From Pseudonocardia sulfidoxydans NBRC 16205 (GTDB taxonomy: Bacteria > Actinomycetota > Actinomycetes > Mycobacteriales > Pseudonocardiaceae): a stretch of 64,000 bases of DNA. Of this stretch, positions 43,241 through 51,994 are shown piece after piece. The notes beneath the pieces were generated by a model, which was not told where the DNA came from, searched no databases, and worked only from the letters and a program-made list of their open reading frames with translations. Location of the stretch: assembly GCF_007989085.1 (NCBI RefSeq), contig NZ_BJVJ01000011.1, positions 1-64,000 of the forward strand, written 5' to 3'. Each line of letters starts with the position of its first letter. Within the stretch, counting starts at the first letter, position 1. The translations under genes were made by a program, and so were the position numbers.

Positions 43241-44410
43241 ATGACGCTCCCCCTCGACGGCATCCGCGTCGTCACCTTCGACCACGCCGTCTCGGTCCCC
43301 TACGCCGGACGACTGCTCGCCGACCTCGGCGCCGACGTCGTCAAGGTCGAGCGTCCCGGCGGCGACTTCGCCCGCTTCTACGACACCGCCTGCGGCGACG
43401 TCTCCTCCTACTTCGCGTGGATCAACCGCGGCAAACGCTCCGTCGTGCTCGACCTCAAGTCCCCAGCCGGGCTCGCCGCCGCGCACCGGCTCGTCGACAC
43501 CGCCGACGTCGTCCTCGCCAACCTCGGCCCCGGCGCGACCGCCCGGCTCGGGCTCGACGGCGACACCCTGCGCGCCCGGCTCCCCCGGCTCGTCACCTGC
43601 GAGCTCACCGGCTACGGCGACGGTGGGCCCGCCGCGGGCCGCAAGGCCTACGACGCCCTCATGCAGTCCGAGGCCGGGCTGCTGGAGCTCACCGGCGACG
43701 GACCCGTCACCGCCCGCGCCGGCATCTCCGTGGCCGACATCGCGGCCGGTGTGCAGGTCCACGCCGCCGTCCTCGCCGCGCTCCTGCACCGGATGCGCAC
43801 CGGCGAGGGCGCCACCCTGCGCATCTCGCTGCTCGAGGCGCTCACCGAGTGGATGCACCAGCCGATGCTCTACGCGCTCGGCACCGGCACCCCGCCCCCG
43901 CGCACCGGCGGCCACCACCCCTCGATCGCGCCCTACGGGCCCTTCCCCTGCGGCGACGGCGTCTCCGTCCACCTCGCCGTCCAGAACGAACGCGAGTGGG
44001 CGCGGCTGTGCGCCGTCGTCCTCGGCGACGCCACCCTGGCCACCGACGCCCGCTTCACGGCGGTGCGCGACCGCGTCGCCAACAGGGACGCGCTGCACCA
44101 CGAGATCGACCGCAGGCTGGCGACGATCAGCGCCGAGCGTGCAGGCGAGCTGCTCGACGAAGCCGACATCGCCTGGACCCGGGTCGGGCTGGTCGCGGAC
44201 CTGCCCGACCACCCCCAGCTCATCGCCCGCAACCGCTGGCGTGACGTCGCCGTGCCGGGCGGGCCGACGGTGCCGATGGCGGTGCCGCCCGTCGACTCCT
44301 CGGCCTGGCCCGCCCCCGACGGCGCCGTCCCCGCCCTCGGCGCCCACACCCGCGAGGTCCTCACCGAGCTCGGCTACACCGGCGACGACCTCGCCACGCT
44401 GCTTCCCTGA
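43241..44410 (+). CDS. CaiB/BaiF class III CoA-transferase
   Basis: 389-aa family III CoA-transferase. Pattern: LDGIRVVTFDHAVSVPYAGRLLADLGADVVKVERPGGD at the N-terminus, FAWINRGKRSVVLDLKSP, and the catalytic aspartate region KAYDALMQSEAGL near 145-157. These enzymes exchange CoA between carboxylates (formyl-CoA/oxalate, carnitine, succinate/others). It is divergent from an oxalate/formate-type transporter, so uptake and activation of a small dicarboxylic acid is plausible but unproven; no oxalyl-CoA decarboxylase is near. The ATG (MTLPLDGIRVV) is chosen. Three family 2 repeats follow its stop. Confidence 0.87.
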   Translation: MTLPLDGIRVVTFDHAVSVPYAGRLLADLGADVVKVERPGGDFARFYDTACGDVSSYFAWINRGKRSVVLDLKSPAGLAAAHRLVDTADVVLANLGPGATARLGLDGDTLRARLPRLVTCELTGYGDGGPAAGRKAYDALMQSEAGLLELTGDGPVTARAGISVADIAAGVQVHAAVLAALLHRMRTGEGATLRISLLEALTEWMHQPMLYALGTGTPPPRTGGHHPSIAPYGPFPCGDGVSVHLAVQNEREWARLCAVVLGDATLATDARFTAVRDRVANRDALHHEIDRRLATISAERAGELLDEADIAWTRVGLVADLPDHPQLIARNRWRDVAVPGGPTVPMAVPPVDSSAWPAPDGAVPALGAHTREVLTELGYTGDDLATLLP

Positions 44411-44427
44411 CCCGCGCGCGGGACGAC

Positions 44428-44604
44428 CGCGCGCAACCGCACTGCCACGAAACGGCCCGTCGACAACAGTGAGGTTGCGGCCGATCGTTCGCGCGCAACC
44501 GCACTGCTGTCCGCGGCCCGGAAATCAGCAGTGAGGTTGCCGCCGATCATTCGCGCGCAACCGCACTGCTGTCCGCGGCCCGGAAATCAGCAGTGAGGTT
44601 GCGC
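44428..44604. repeat. Family 2 inverted repeats, cluster D (3 units)
   Basis: Three units at about 44428-44479, 44490-44540 and 44552-44604. Left arms read CGCGCGCAACCGCACTG and right arms CAGTGAGGTTGCG, pairing with one mismatch. Units two and three lie in 60-bp direct repeats (44481-44540 and 44543-44602) that differ at one base. Located between the convergent CoA-transferase and clpX genes, ahead of a separate clpX terminator. Confidence 0.88.
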
Positions 44605-44630
44605 GGGGGTTGCTCGCCCCGGCAACGCAG

Positions 44631-44662
44631 AACGCCGGCCCCCTGACCCGGGGACCGGCGTT
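44631..44662 (-). terminator. Terminator hairpin after clpX
   Basis: AACGCCGGCC pairs with GACCGGCGTT (one mismatch, further G-C pairs inside) across the loop. It begins 18 bp after the clpX stop on the minus strand. No marked U tract. Confidence 0.72.
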
Positions 44663-44679
44663 GCGTGAAGCGCTGAGTG

Positions 44680-45960
<1,281 letters not shown>

Positions 45961-46137
45961 GAGTGCAGACCCCAGTCCCATCCGGCACACCGACGCGGTG
46001 CGCCCGCTCGTGACGGTACCTGCCGAGCACGCTTCCCGGGGAGCGTCGAAACGCCCTGTTCGGGAAACGGCTCGGCAGACGGTCGAATCCGAGGCCCCGA
46101 GGCCCCTGCCGCCGGCCCGCCGGACCGGACGACCACG

Positions 46138-46767
46138 TCAGCCGACGGCCGACAGCTTCCGGCTCTGGATGATCTCGTCGACGATGCCGTAGTCCTTGGC
46201 CTCGTCGGCGGTGAGGATGCGGTCGCGCTCGATGTCCTCGTGCACCTGCTCGGCCGTGCGGCCGCTGTGCTTGGCGAGGGTGGTCTCGAGCAGCCGCCGC
46301 ATCCGGGTGATCTCCGCGGCCTGGATCTCCAGGTCGGACACCTGGCCGTAGAAGCCCTCGGTGGCCGGCTGGTGGATCAGGATCCGGGCGTTCTGCACCG
46401 CGAGGCGCCGGCCCGGGGTCCCGGCGGCGAGCAGCACCGCGGCGGCCGACGCCGCCTGCCCGAGGCAGACGGTCTGGATGTCGGGCCGGATGAACTGCAT
46501 CGTGTCGTAGATCGCCATGAGCGACGTGAACGAGCCGCCGGGCGAGTTGATGTACATGCTGATCTCACGGTCGGGGTCCGCGGACTCCAGGCACAGCAGC
46601 TGCGCCATGACGTCGTTGGCCGACGCGTCGTCGATCTGCACGCCGAGGAAGATGATGCGCTCCTCGAACAGCTTGTTGTACGGGTTGGACTCCTTGACCC
46701 CGTAGCTCGTGCGCTCGACGAACGAGGGCAGCACGTACCGCGACTGCGGCATCTGGAAGTTGCTCAC
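46138..46767 (-). CDS. clpP2: ATP-dependent Clp protease proteolytic subunit ClpP2
   Basis: 209-aa serine peptidase subunit. The catalytic Ser107 is in [14 protein letters not shown] (the actinobacterial ClpP2 version), with His132 in LIHQPA and an Asp near 181. Together with ClpP1 it forms the mixed tetradecamer characteristic of Actinobacteria. The GTG start has GGGAG 8 nt upstream and overlaps the clpP1 stop (GTGA), which supports coupled, stoichiometric synthesis. Confidence 0.95.
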   Translation of the reverse strand: MSNFQMPQSRYVLPSFVERTSYGVKESNPYNKLFEERIIFLGVQIDDASANDVMAQLLCLESADPDREISMYINSPGGSFTSLMAIYDTMQFIRPDIQTVCLGQAASAAAVLLAAGTPGRRLAVQNARILIHQPATEGFYGQVSDLEIQAAEITRMRRLLETTLAKHSGRTAEQVHEDIERDRILTADEAKDYGIVDEIIQSRKLSAVG

Positions 46768-47423
46768 TGGGCACTCCCGTTCCCGTTCGACGCTGCGTCG
46801 GGCAGCTGCCCGGCACGCGAGATCACGTGGTCGACGAACCCGTACTCGAGCGCCTCCTGCGCGGAGAACCAACGGTCGCGGTCGAAGTCGGCCGTGATCT
46901 TCTCGACCGTCTGGCCGGTGTGGCCCGCGATCAGCTCCGCCATCTCACGCTTGTGCCGGCGGAACAGCTCCGCCTGGATCGCGATGTCGGACTCGGTACC
47001 ACCGACACCCGCCGACGGCTGGTGCATGAGGATCTGGCAGTGCGGCAGGGCGAAGCGCTTGCCGCGCGTGCCCGCCGACAGGAGGAACTGGCCCATCGAG
47101 GCAGCCAGCCCCATCGCATAGGTGGCCACGTCGCACTCGATGAACTCCATCGTGTCGAAGATGGCCATGCCCGCGGTCACCGAACCGCCGGGCGAGTTGA
47201 TGTACAGCGCGATGTCGGCGGTGGGGTCCTCCGCCGACAGCAACAGCATCTGTGCCGCGATCCGGTTGGCGATGTCGTCGTCGACCTGCTGGCCGAGGAC
47301 GATGATCCGCTGCTGGAGAAGCCGCTCGTACACGGAGTCCGACAACGTCATCGACGTCGGCGCGCCGCGGCGCATCTCCGGCGGCAGGCCCGCGGAACGC
47401 GGGCCGCTGTCCTGCTGGCTCAC
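46764..47423 (-). CDS. clpP1: ATP-dependent Clp protease proteolytic subunit ClpP1
   Basis: 219-aa serine peptidase subunit. Catalytic Ser109 lies in [14 protein letters not shown], with His134 in LMHQPS, and the SPGGSVTAG handle-region motif is intact. GTG at 47423 is preferred because GAGGAGGG lies 5 nt upstream. Another GTG about 14 codons earlier, followed by a similar AGCCAGCAGG sequence, is possible. The N-terminal ~25 residues would be a propeptide removed on maturation, as known for mycobacterial ClpP1. Confidence 0.93.
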   Translation of the reverse strand: MSQQDSGPRSAGLPPEMRRGAPTSMTLSDSVYERLLQQRIIVLGQQVDDDIANRIAAQMLLLSAEDPTADIALYINSPGGSVTAGMAIFDTMEFIECDVATYAMGLAASMGQFLLSAGTRGKRFALPHCQILMHQPSAGVGGTESDIAIQAELFRRHKREMAELIAGHTGQTVEKITADFDRDRWFSAQEALEYGFVDHVISRAGQLPDAASNGNGSAQ

Positions 47424-47595
47424 GAGCCCTCCTCGACGGTAGTCCGATGTTGAGCCTGCTGGCTCACTCACGTCATTCCTGCCTTCTGTCCGTACCCGGC
47501 TCGCGTACCCGGCCCGCCCCGTGGCGTCCGGGGTGATCCGTGTCGCCGACCCTACGCGGACGCCGGGACCGGCGTCCGCGTTCGGACGGGTTGTT

Positions 47596-47624
47596 CGCTG
47601 TGGGCGCACCCGGCGCCCACAGCG
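47596..47624 (-). terminator. Terminator of tig
   Basis: Perfect 12-bp stem CGCTGTGGGCGC/GCGCCCACAGCG with a 5-nt loop, placed 6 bp after the tig stop on the minus strand. It would isolate tig from clpP1P2. Confidence 0.85.
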
Positions 47625-47630
47625 GGACGG

Positions 47631-49115
47631 TCAGGCGCTGGTGGACGCACCCTTGGCGGCGTCGGCGTCGTCGGAGCCCGGCGCGTCGCCGGCCTCGTCG
47701 GAGGCAGCTTCGTCGGAGGCGGCGTCGGCGTCGGCGGACGCGGCCTCGTCGGAGACCACGTCGCCCTCGACGACCTCGGGGGCCTCGTCGTCGGCCGGGC
47801 CGAGGAGATCGGAGAGGTCGACCGCGGCGCCCGCCTCGTCGGTGACGGTGGCGGCCCGCACGGCGACGATCAGCGCCTTGCTGCGCCGCACGTCGGAGTA
47901 GATCGCGCCGAGCTGGCCCGACTGCTGGATGCGCTGGACGAACTCGTCGGGCGACATCCCGTACTGCTGGGCCTGGTAGACGATCCGCTCGGTGAGCTCC
48001 TGGTCGCTGACCGAGACCTCCTCCGCGTCGGCCAGCGCGTCGAGGATCAGCCGGACCTTGACCGACTTCTCGGCTTCGGCACGGGCCTCCGCGTCGAACT
48101 CCTCGCGGGTCTTGTCCTGCGTCTTCAGGAACTCCGCGAACTTGTCCTCGTCGTGGTCGAACGCGTGGACGGCGTCGTGCAGGGTCGACTCGACCTCGGC
48201 GTTGACGACCGACTCCGGCAGCGGCACCTCGGTGGCGTCGACGATCGCGTCGAGCACCTTGTCGCGGGCCTGCGTGACCTGCTCCATGCGCCGGACGCGG
48301 CCCAGCCGCTCCTTGAGGTCGGTGGTCAGCTCGTCGAGCGTGTCGAACTCGCTGGCGAGCTGGGCGAACTCGTCGTCGGCGTCGGGGAGGCTGCGCTCCT
48401 TGACGGCGGTGACGGTGACGGTGACCTCGGCGTCCTTGTCGGCGTACTCGCCGGCGACGAGCGTCGAGGTGAAGGTCTTCGACTCGCCGGCGGACAGGCC
48501 GGTGATGGCCTCGTCGATGCCGTCGATCAGGCCGCCCTGGCCGACCTGGTAGGAGAACCCAGTGGTCGCGGCCTCCTCGATCTCCTTGCCGTCGACCGAC
48601 GCGGCGAGGTCGATCTGGACGAAGTCGTCGTTCGCGGCGGCGCGCTCGACACCGGTGAGGGTGCCGAAGCGGGCGCGCAGCGAGTCGAGCTGCTCGGTGA
48701 CCTGCTCGTCGGTGACCGACACGTCGTCGACCGCGACGGTGACGCCGTCGAGGTCGGGCAGCGTGATCTCGGGCCGCACGTCGACCTCGGCGGTGAATGT
48801 CAGCTTCTCGCCGTCGGCGATCTCGGTGACCTCGATCTCGGGCTGCCCGATCGGGGTGACCTTCTCCGACGCCGTCACGGCCTCGCTGTACTTGCCGGGG
48901 ATCGCGCCGTTGACGACCTCGTCGAGGACGACACCGCGGCCCAGGCGGGCCTCGAGGATGCGGGCCGGCGCCTTGCCCTGGCGAAAGCCGGGGATGCGGA
49001 CCTGCTGGGCGATCTTCTTGTACGCGCGGTCGAAGTCGGGCTTGAGCTCGTCGAACGGCACCTCGACATTGATACGGACGCGCGTCGGGCTGAGGTGCTC
49101 GACGGTGCTCTTCAC
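47631..49115 (-). CDS. tig: Trigger factor
   Basis: Ribosome-associated chaperone and peptidyl-prolyl isomerase. The 494-aa product has the ribosome-binding N-domain with the signature GFRQGKAPARILEARLG near 44-60, an FKBP-type PPIase domain at about 155-245, and a helical C-domain. Beyond residue ~435 comes an Ala/Asp/Ser-rich acidic tail (SDEAASADADAASDEAAS), longer than in most trigger factors. GTG start (VKSTVEHLSPTRV) with GAGGAG 7 nt upstream. It precedes clpP1-clpP2-clpX in the conserved order. Confidence 0.96.
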   Translation of the reverse strand: MKSTVEHLSPTRVRINVEVPFDELKPDFDRAYKKIAQQVRIPGFRQGKAPARILEARLGRGVVLDEVVNGAIPGKYSEAVTASEKVTPIGQPEIEVTEIADGEKLTFTAEVDVRPEITLPDLDGVTVAVDDVSVTDEQVTEQLDSLRARFGTLTGVERAAANDDFVQIDLAASVDGKEIEEAATTGFSYQVGQGGLIDGIDEAITGLSAGESKTFTSTLVAGEYADKDAEVTVTVTAVKERSLPDADDEFAQLASEFDTLDELTTDLKERLGRVRRMEQVTQARDKVLDAIVDATEVPLPESVVNAEVESTLHDAVHAFDHDEDKFAEFLKTQDKTREEFDAEARAEAEKSVKVRLILDALADAEEVSVSDQELTERIVYQAQQYGMSPDEFVQRIQQSGQLGAIYSDVRRSKALIVAVRAATVTDEAGAAVDLSDLLGPADDEAPEVVEGDVVSDEAASADADAASDEAASDEAGDAPGSDDADAAKGASTSA

Positions 49116-49386
49116 GGTGGTACTCCTCGGACTGGCGGCCGGCGATGTGGCGGTTCGCGCGCCGCGCCGTGCGGACCGTCCGGCCCCTGCCGAGCTGGCG
49201 GCGTCCGGGCTGGTCACACGATGCGCGGAGTGGTTCCGACCGCGCTGAGGCGGTCGTGACGCCGGCGCGACGGCGTCATTGGTCCGGCCGAGTCTAGGCG
49301 AGCCGTCACAGACCCTGATGCCGGACCGCCGCGAGGTGCGCCGTACGTCACCGTGACGGCGCGTCGAGCCGGTGCCCGGTGGGCGT

Positions 49387-49737
49387 TCAGCCGGGTCCCG
49401 CGGCACCGACGGGCAGTACCACGTCGGCGAACGTGACGTCGACGGCGACGGGCCCGAGCACCGTGCGGACGCGCTCGGCGAGGGCCCCGGCGAGGGCGGG
49501 CAACGGCGTGCCGAACCGGACGACGACCGCGACCCGGGTGGGCTCCCCCGGTCCGCCGACGCGGACGCCCAGCAGCCGCCGGCCGGGCAGGTACGACGCG
49601 ACCGCGCCGAACGGACCGCCGTCGAGCCGGTCGACCTCGGGGTGGGCGAGCACGGCGGAGGCGACGGCCTCCGCGGTCCCCCGCGGCGCCGACGTGCCGG
49701 ACTGCTGCGGAGGGCCGTCGGGCGTGGTCACGTCCAC
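49387..49737 (-). CDS. Small Asp23-like protein
   Basis: 116-aa protein whose core (AEAVASAVLAHPEVDRLDGGPFGAVASYLPGRRLLGVRV, then VAVVVRFGTPLPALAGALAERVRTVL and a terminal VDVTFADVV strand) fits the alpha/beta pattern of actinobacterial Asp23/Gls24-related proteins. It is next to CsbD and two further Asp23 proteins under an ECF sigma gene, which supports an envelope-stress link. GTG start; a second GTG two codons later is equally possible. Weakly conserved, so the family call is moderate. Confidence 0.65.
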   Translation of the reverse strand: MDVTTPDGPPQQSGTSAPRGTAEAVASAVLAHPEVDRLDGGPFGAVASYLPGRRLLGVRVGGPGEPTRVAVVVRFGTPLPALAGALAERVRTVLGPVAVDVTFADVVLPVGAAGPG

Positions 49738-49771
49738 AACGGTAGCGCCGCGCCGGGTCGTGGCACGACTC

Positions 49772-49811
49772 GTGAGCGGCGATAGTCGCTCTAGCGACTA
49801 TCGCCGCTCAC
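49772..49811. repeat. Family 1 palindrome, copy 4
   Basis: Perfect 18-bp arms, GTGAGCGGCGATAGTCGC and complement, loop TCTA. It lies 34 bp before the start of the small Asp23-like gene and 74 bp after the CsbD stop, beyond that gene's strong terminator. The tenth stem pair is G-C as in copy 3. Confidence 0.92.
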
Positions 49812-49838
49812 AGGGTTCTGGGCCCGCCAGGCAAACGC

Positions 49839-49870
49839 CGGGGCCCCGGACGTCGCCGTCCGGGGCCCCG
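49839..49870 (-). terminator. Strong terminator after CsbD gene
   Basis: Perfect 14-bp stem CGGGGCCCCGGACG/CGTCCGGGGCCCCG with a TCGC tetraloop, 15 bp after the csbD-like stop. One of the most stable hairpins in the window. Confidence 0.88.
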
Positions 49871-49885
49871 CGCAGGTGTTGCAAC

Positions 49886-50059
49886 CTACTTCTTGAAGGC
49901 GTCCTTGACCTTCTCGCCGGCCTGCTTGAGGCTGCCGGCGACCTGGTCCTTCTTGCCCTCGGCCTCGAGGCTCCTGTCGTCGGTCGCCTTGCCGGCGCCC
50001 TCCTTGGCCTTGCCGGCCATCTCCTGCGCCTTGTTGTCGATCTTGTCGTCCAGACCCAT
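49886..50059 (-). CDS. CsbD-family stress protein
   Basis: 57-aa hydrophilic, lysine-rich protein (MGLDDKIDNKAQEMAGKAKEG, AGSLKQAGEKVKDAFKK) of the CsbD family, small general-stress proteins of unknown mechanism. An excellent GAGGAGGT ribosome-binding site 4 nt before the ATG decides the start over a longer frame. It is divergent from the ECF sigma gene, with 215 bp between, and followed by a very strong terminator, suggesting high expression as a monocistronic stress transcript. Confidence 0.9.
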   Translation of the reverse strand: MGLDDKIDNKAQEMAGKAKEGAGKATDDRSLEAEGKKDQVAGSLKQAGEKVKDAFKK

Positions 50060-50274
50060 CTCGACCTCCTCGCGGTGGGTCCCGGCGCCGGGGGTCGTCC
50101 CGGCGGCTGCGGTTCCCTCGACGACCGGATACCCGACGGCCCCTCGCGCTACACGGTGGATGGCGCGCCGCATTTCCGGCCACAGTATGGTGAGCCCGGT
50201 CACAGCAGGCACGATGTGGGTCGACGGGGAGCACGTCGGGGTACGGCCCACCAGTTCGAGATCCGGGGGGAGCG

Positions 50275-50949
50275 GTGACGGCGTTGCACGATGCCGGAGA
50301 GCTGCACCCCGCGCCGGGAGCGGCTCGGCGGAACCCCACGCGCGCGGCGCCGCAGCCCGACTCGGCGGCGGAGCCCGCGCGACCTGTCGTCGCCACCCCG
50401 GACGACCTCGACGAGCAGACCCTGGTCGTGCGCGCCCAGGAGGGCGACGTGCGCGCGTTCGAGACGCTGGCCCGTCGCCATCAGGTGGCGTTGTACCGGC
50501 TGGCGGTGCGGGTGCTGGGCAACCGTGCCGACGCGGAGGACGCGCTGCAGGACGGGCTGCTCGACGCGTGGCGCCGGATCGGGTCGTTCCGGGGGGAGGC
50601 GTCGTTCTCGACGTGGCTGTACCGCATCGTGACCAACCGCTGTCTGGGCCTGCTGCGCCGGACGAGGCCCGCGGTGCCGGTCGCCGACCCGACCGAGGCG
50701 GGCGACGTCGTCGGCGCGAGGTCGGCGTCGCCGGAACGACAGGCCGAGCTCGACGCGGGGATGACGGCGCTGGCCGCGGCGCTGACGGGTCTGCCCCACG
50801 ACCAGCGGGTGTGCTTCGTCCTGCGTGAGCTGGAGGGCCTCGGCTACGCGGAGATCGCCGAGATCACGGGTGCGCGTGAGACGACGGTGCGCGGGCGCAT
50901 CCACCGCGCACGCAAGGCCCTGGCGGAGGTGATGCGGCCGTGGCGCTGA
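50275..50949 (+). CDS. ECF-type RNA polymerase sigma factor
   Basis: 224-aa sigma-70-family factor of the extracytoplasmic-function type. Region 2 is at about 45-115 (LVVRAQEGDVRAFETLARRHQ, DAEDALQDGLLDAWRRIGSFRG, FSTWLYRIVTNRCLG) and region 4 at about 165-215 (LPHDQRVCFVLRELEGLGYAEIAEITGARETTVRGRIHRARKALAE). The N-terminal 40 residues are Ala/Pro-rich. GTG start after GGGGGGAG. It overlaps by 10 nt with a gene encoding a zinc-finger/Asp23 fusion, its probable anti-sigma or sensor partner. Confidence 0.93.
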   Translation: MTALHDAGELHPAPGAARRNPTRAAPQPDSAAEPARPVVATPDDLDEQTLVVRAQEGDVRAFETLARRHQVALYRLAVRVLGNRADAEDALQDGLLDAWRRIGSFRGEASFSTWLYRIVTNRCLGLLRRTRPAVPVADPTEAGDVVGARSASPERQAELDAGMTALAAALTGLPHDQRVCFVLRELEGLGYAEIAEITGARETTVRGRIHRARKALAEVMRPWR

Positions 50950-51608
50950 CCCCCGACACCGGGACCCCCGACACCGGGACCCCCGACACCGGGACCCCTG
51001 ACACCAGGACCCCTTACACCCGCACGCCCGGCGCGGTCGAGGCTCACGTTCCGGTCGAGCCCCTCGCCTGTGGGCGCGACGCCGCCGAGGTCTGGGACCA
51101 CACCGAGGCCGGGACGCTCGACGAGCACGAGCGCGACTGCCCGCACTGCGGTGCTGCGGCGGCCGACGCGCGCGGGCTGGAGGCGATGGTTGGCAGGCTC
51201 GCGCAGGAGCCGCTGGTGCCGCCGGCGACGGTCGTCGACAGGGTCGTCGGCGCGGTGCTGGCGGAGCTGCGGCCGCGGGACCTGATCCCGCTCGACTCCC
51301 CCCACGGCCCGGCGGCGCTCGACGCGGCGGCGGCGGCCGCGGTGCTGCGCGGTGTCGTCGACGCCATGGCCGGGATGCGGGCGCGCAGCTGCCGGATCGC
51401 GCGACCGTCGTCGTCCGACGGCAGGCCCGGTCCGGCCGAGGTGGCGATGACGGTGACGGCCCGGTTCGGGGTCGACCTGTCCTCGACGACCGCGCGGGTG
51501 CGGCAGATGGTGCTGGCGGCGGGCGAGCAGGCGCTGGGGGTGCCCGTGGCGCGGGTGGACATCGAGGTGGTCGACGTGTTTCTCGACGAACCGGGCCCGG
51601 CACGGTGA
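50940..51608 (+). CDS. Zinc-finger (ZAS-like) / Asp23 fusion protein, putative anti-sigma
   Basis: 222-aa protein with an unusual architecture. A Pro/Thr/Asp tandem-repeat N-terminus (TPDTG units, residues 4-30) is followed by a zinc-binding motif H-x3-C-x2-C (His63, Cys67, Cys70 in DEHERDCPHC), as in ZAS-domain anti-sigma factors. An Asp23/Gls24-like domain occupies about 100-218 (VAMTVTARFGVDLSSTTARVRQMV, VARVDIEVVDVFLD). The gene overlaps the sigma factor by 10 nt, and an Asp23 gene overlaps its own end. It may hold the sigma factor inactive until an envelope or redox signal; no transmembrane helix is present. The function is inferred. Confidence 0.72.
   Translation: MALTPDTGTPDTGTPDTGTPDTRTPYTRTPGAVEAHVPVEPLACGRDAAEVWDHTEAGTLDEHERDCPHCGAAAADARGLEAMVGRLAQEPLVPPATVVDRVVGAVLAELRPRDLIPLDSPHGPAALDAAAAAAVLRGVVDAMAGMRARSCRIARPSSSDGRPGPAEVAMTVTARFGVDLSSTTARVRQMVLAAGEQALGVPVARVDIEVVDVFLDEPGPAR
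50949..51014 (+). repeat. 15-bp tandem repeat in zinc-finger/Asp23 gene
   Basis: Over four consecutive copies of a unit reading ACCCCCGACACCGGG encode TPDTG pentapeptides; later copies drift to TPDTR and TPYTR. The first three copies are identical, which makes length variation by slippage likely. Confidence 0.85.
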
Positions 51609-51994
51609 GCGACCACCCGGAGACGACGTTCCGCGCCGGGGACGCGCTGGTCGCGCGGGTCGCGGCGGAGACGGCCGCGGCGGTGCCGGGCGTCGTCGCG
51701 CTGCGCACCGACCTCGCCGGGACCCTGCTCGGGCTGGCCGGCCAGGTGCTGGGGACGCGACGGGCACCGGTGGTGGCTGCGCGCGTCGACGGCGGGCAGG
51801 CGGAGGTGTCGCTGTCGGTCGTGACGCGGCTGGGGTTCAACTGCCGTGACCTCGTGGTGGCGGTGCAGCGGGAGGTCGCGGACGCGGTCCGCGCCTACAC
51901 CGGGCTCGACACGCTGGTGCGGGTGACGGTCGTCGACGTGCTGATCGACCGGCCCGCGAGCACGTCGACCGACGCCGACGTCAGCGCGCGGTGA
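51605..51994 (+). CDS. Asp23/Gls24-family envelope stress protein
   Basis: 129-aa Asp23-type protein: VAAETAAAVPGVVALRTDL at 20-38, then VDGGQAEVSLSVVTRLGFNCRDLVVAVQREVADAVRAYTGLDTLVRVTVVDVLID, the usual alternating strand/helix core. Asp23 proteins sit at the membrane/envelope in Gram-positive bacteria and respond to alkaline or cell-wall stress. Overlaps the previous gene by GTGA, and its 3' end overlaps the convergent FhuF-like gene by 14 bp, so transcription could interfere at that junction. Confidence 0.82.
   Translation: MSDHPETTFRAGDALVARVAAETAAAVPGVVALRTDLAGTLLGLAGQVLGTRRAPVVAARVDGGQAEVSLSVVTRLGFNCRDLVVAVQREVADAVRAYTGLDTLVRVTVVDVLIDRPASTSTDADVSAR

Noticed and set aside
43241-44410. 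Formyl-CoA transferase (frc) assignment
   Set aside because: Neighbouring an OFA transporter is suggestive, but there is no oxc gene and the family has many substrates, so only the general family name is given.
49116-49386. tRNA gene upstream of tig
   Set aside because: No GGTTCGAnTCC-type T-loop or cloverleaf could be found in this gap or in other intergenic gaps.
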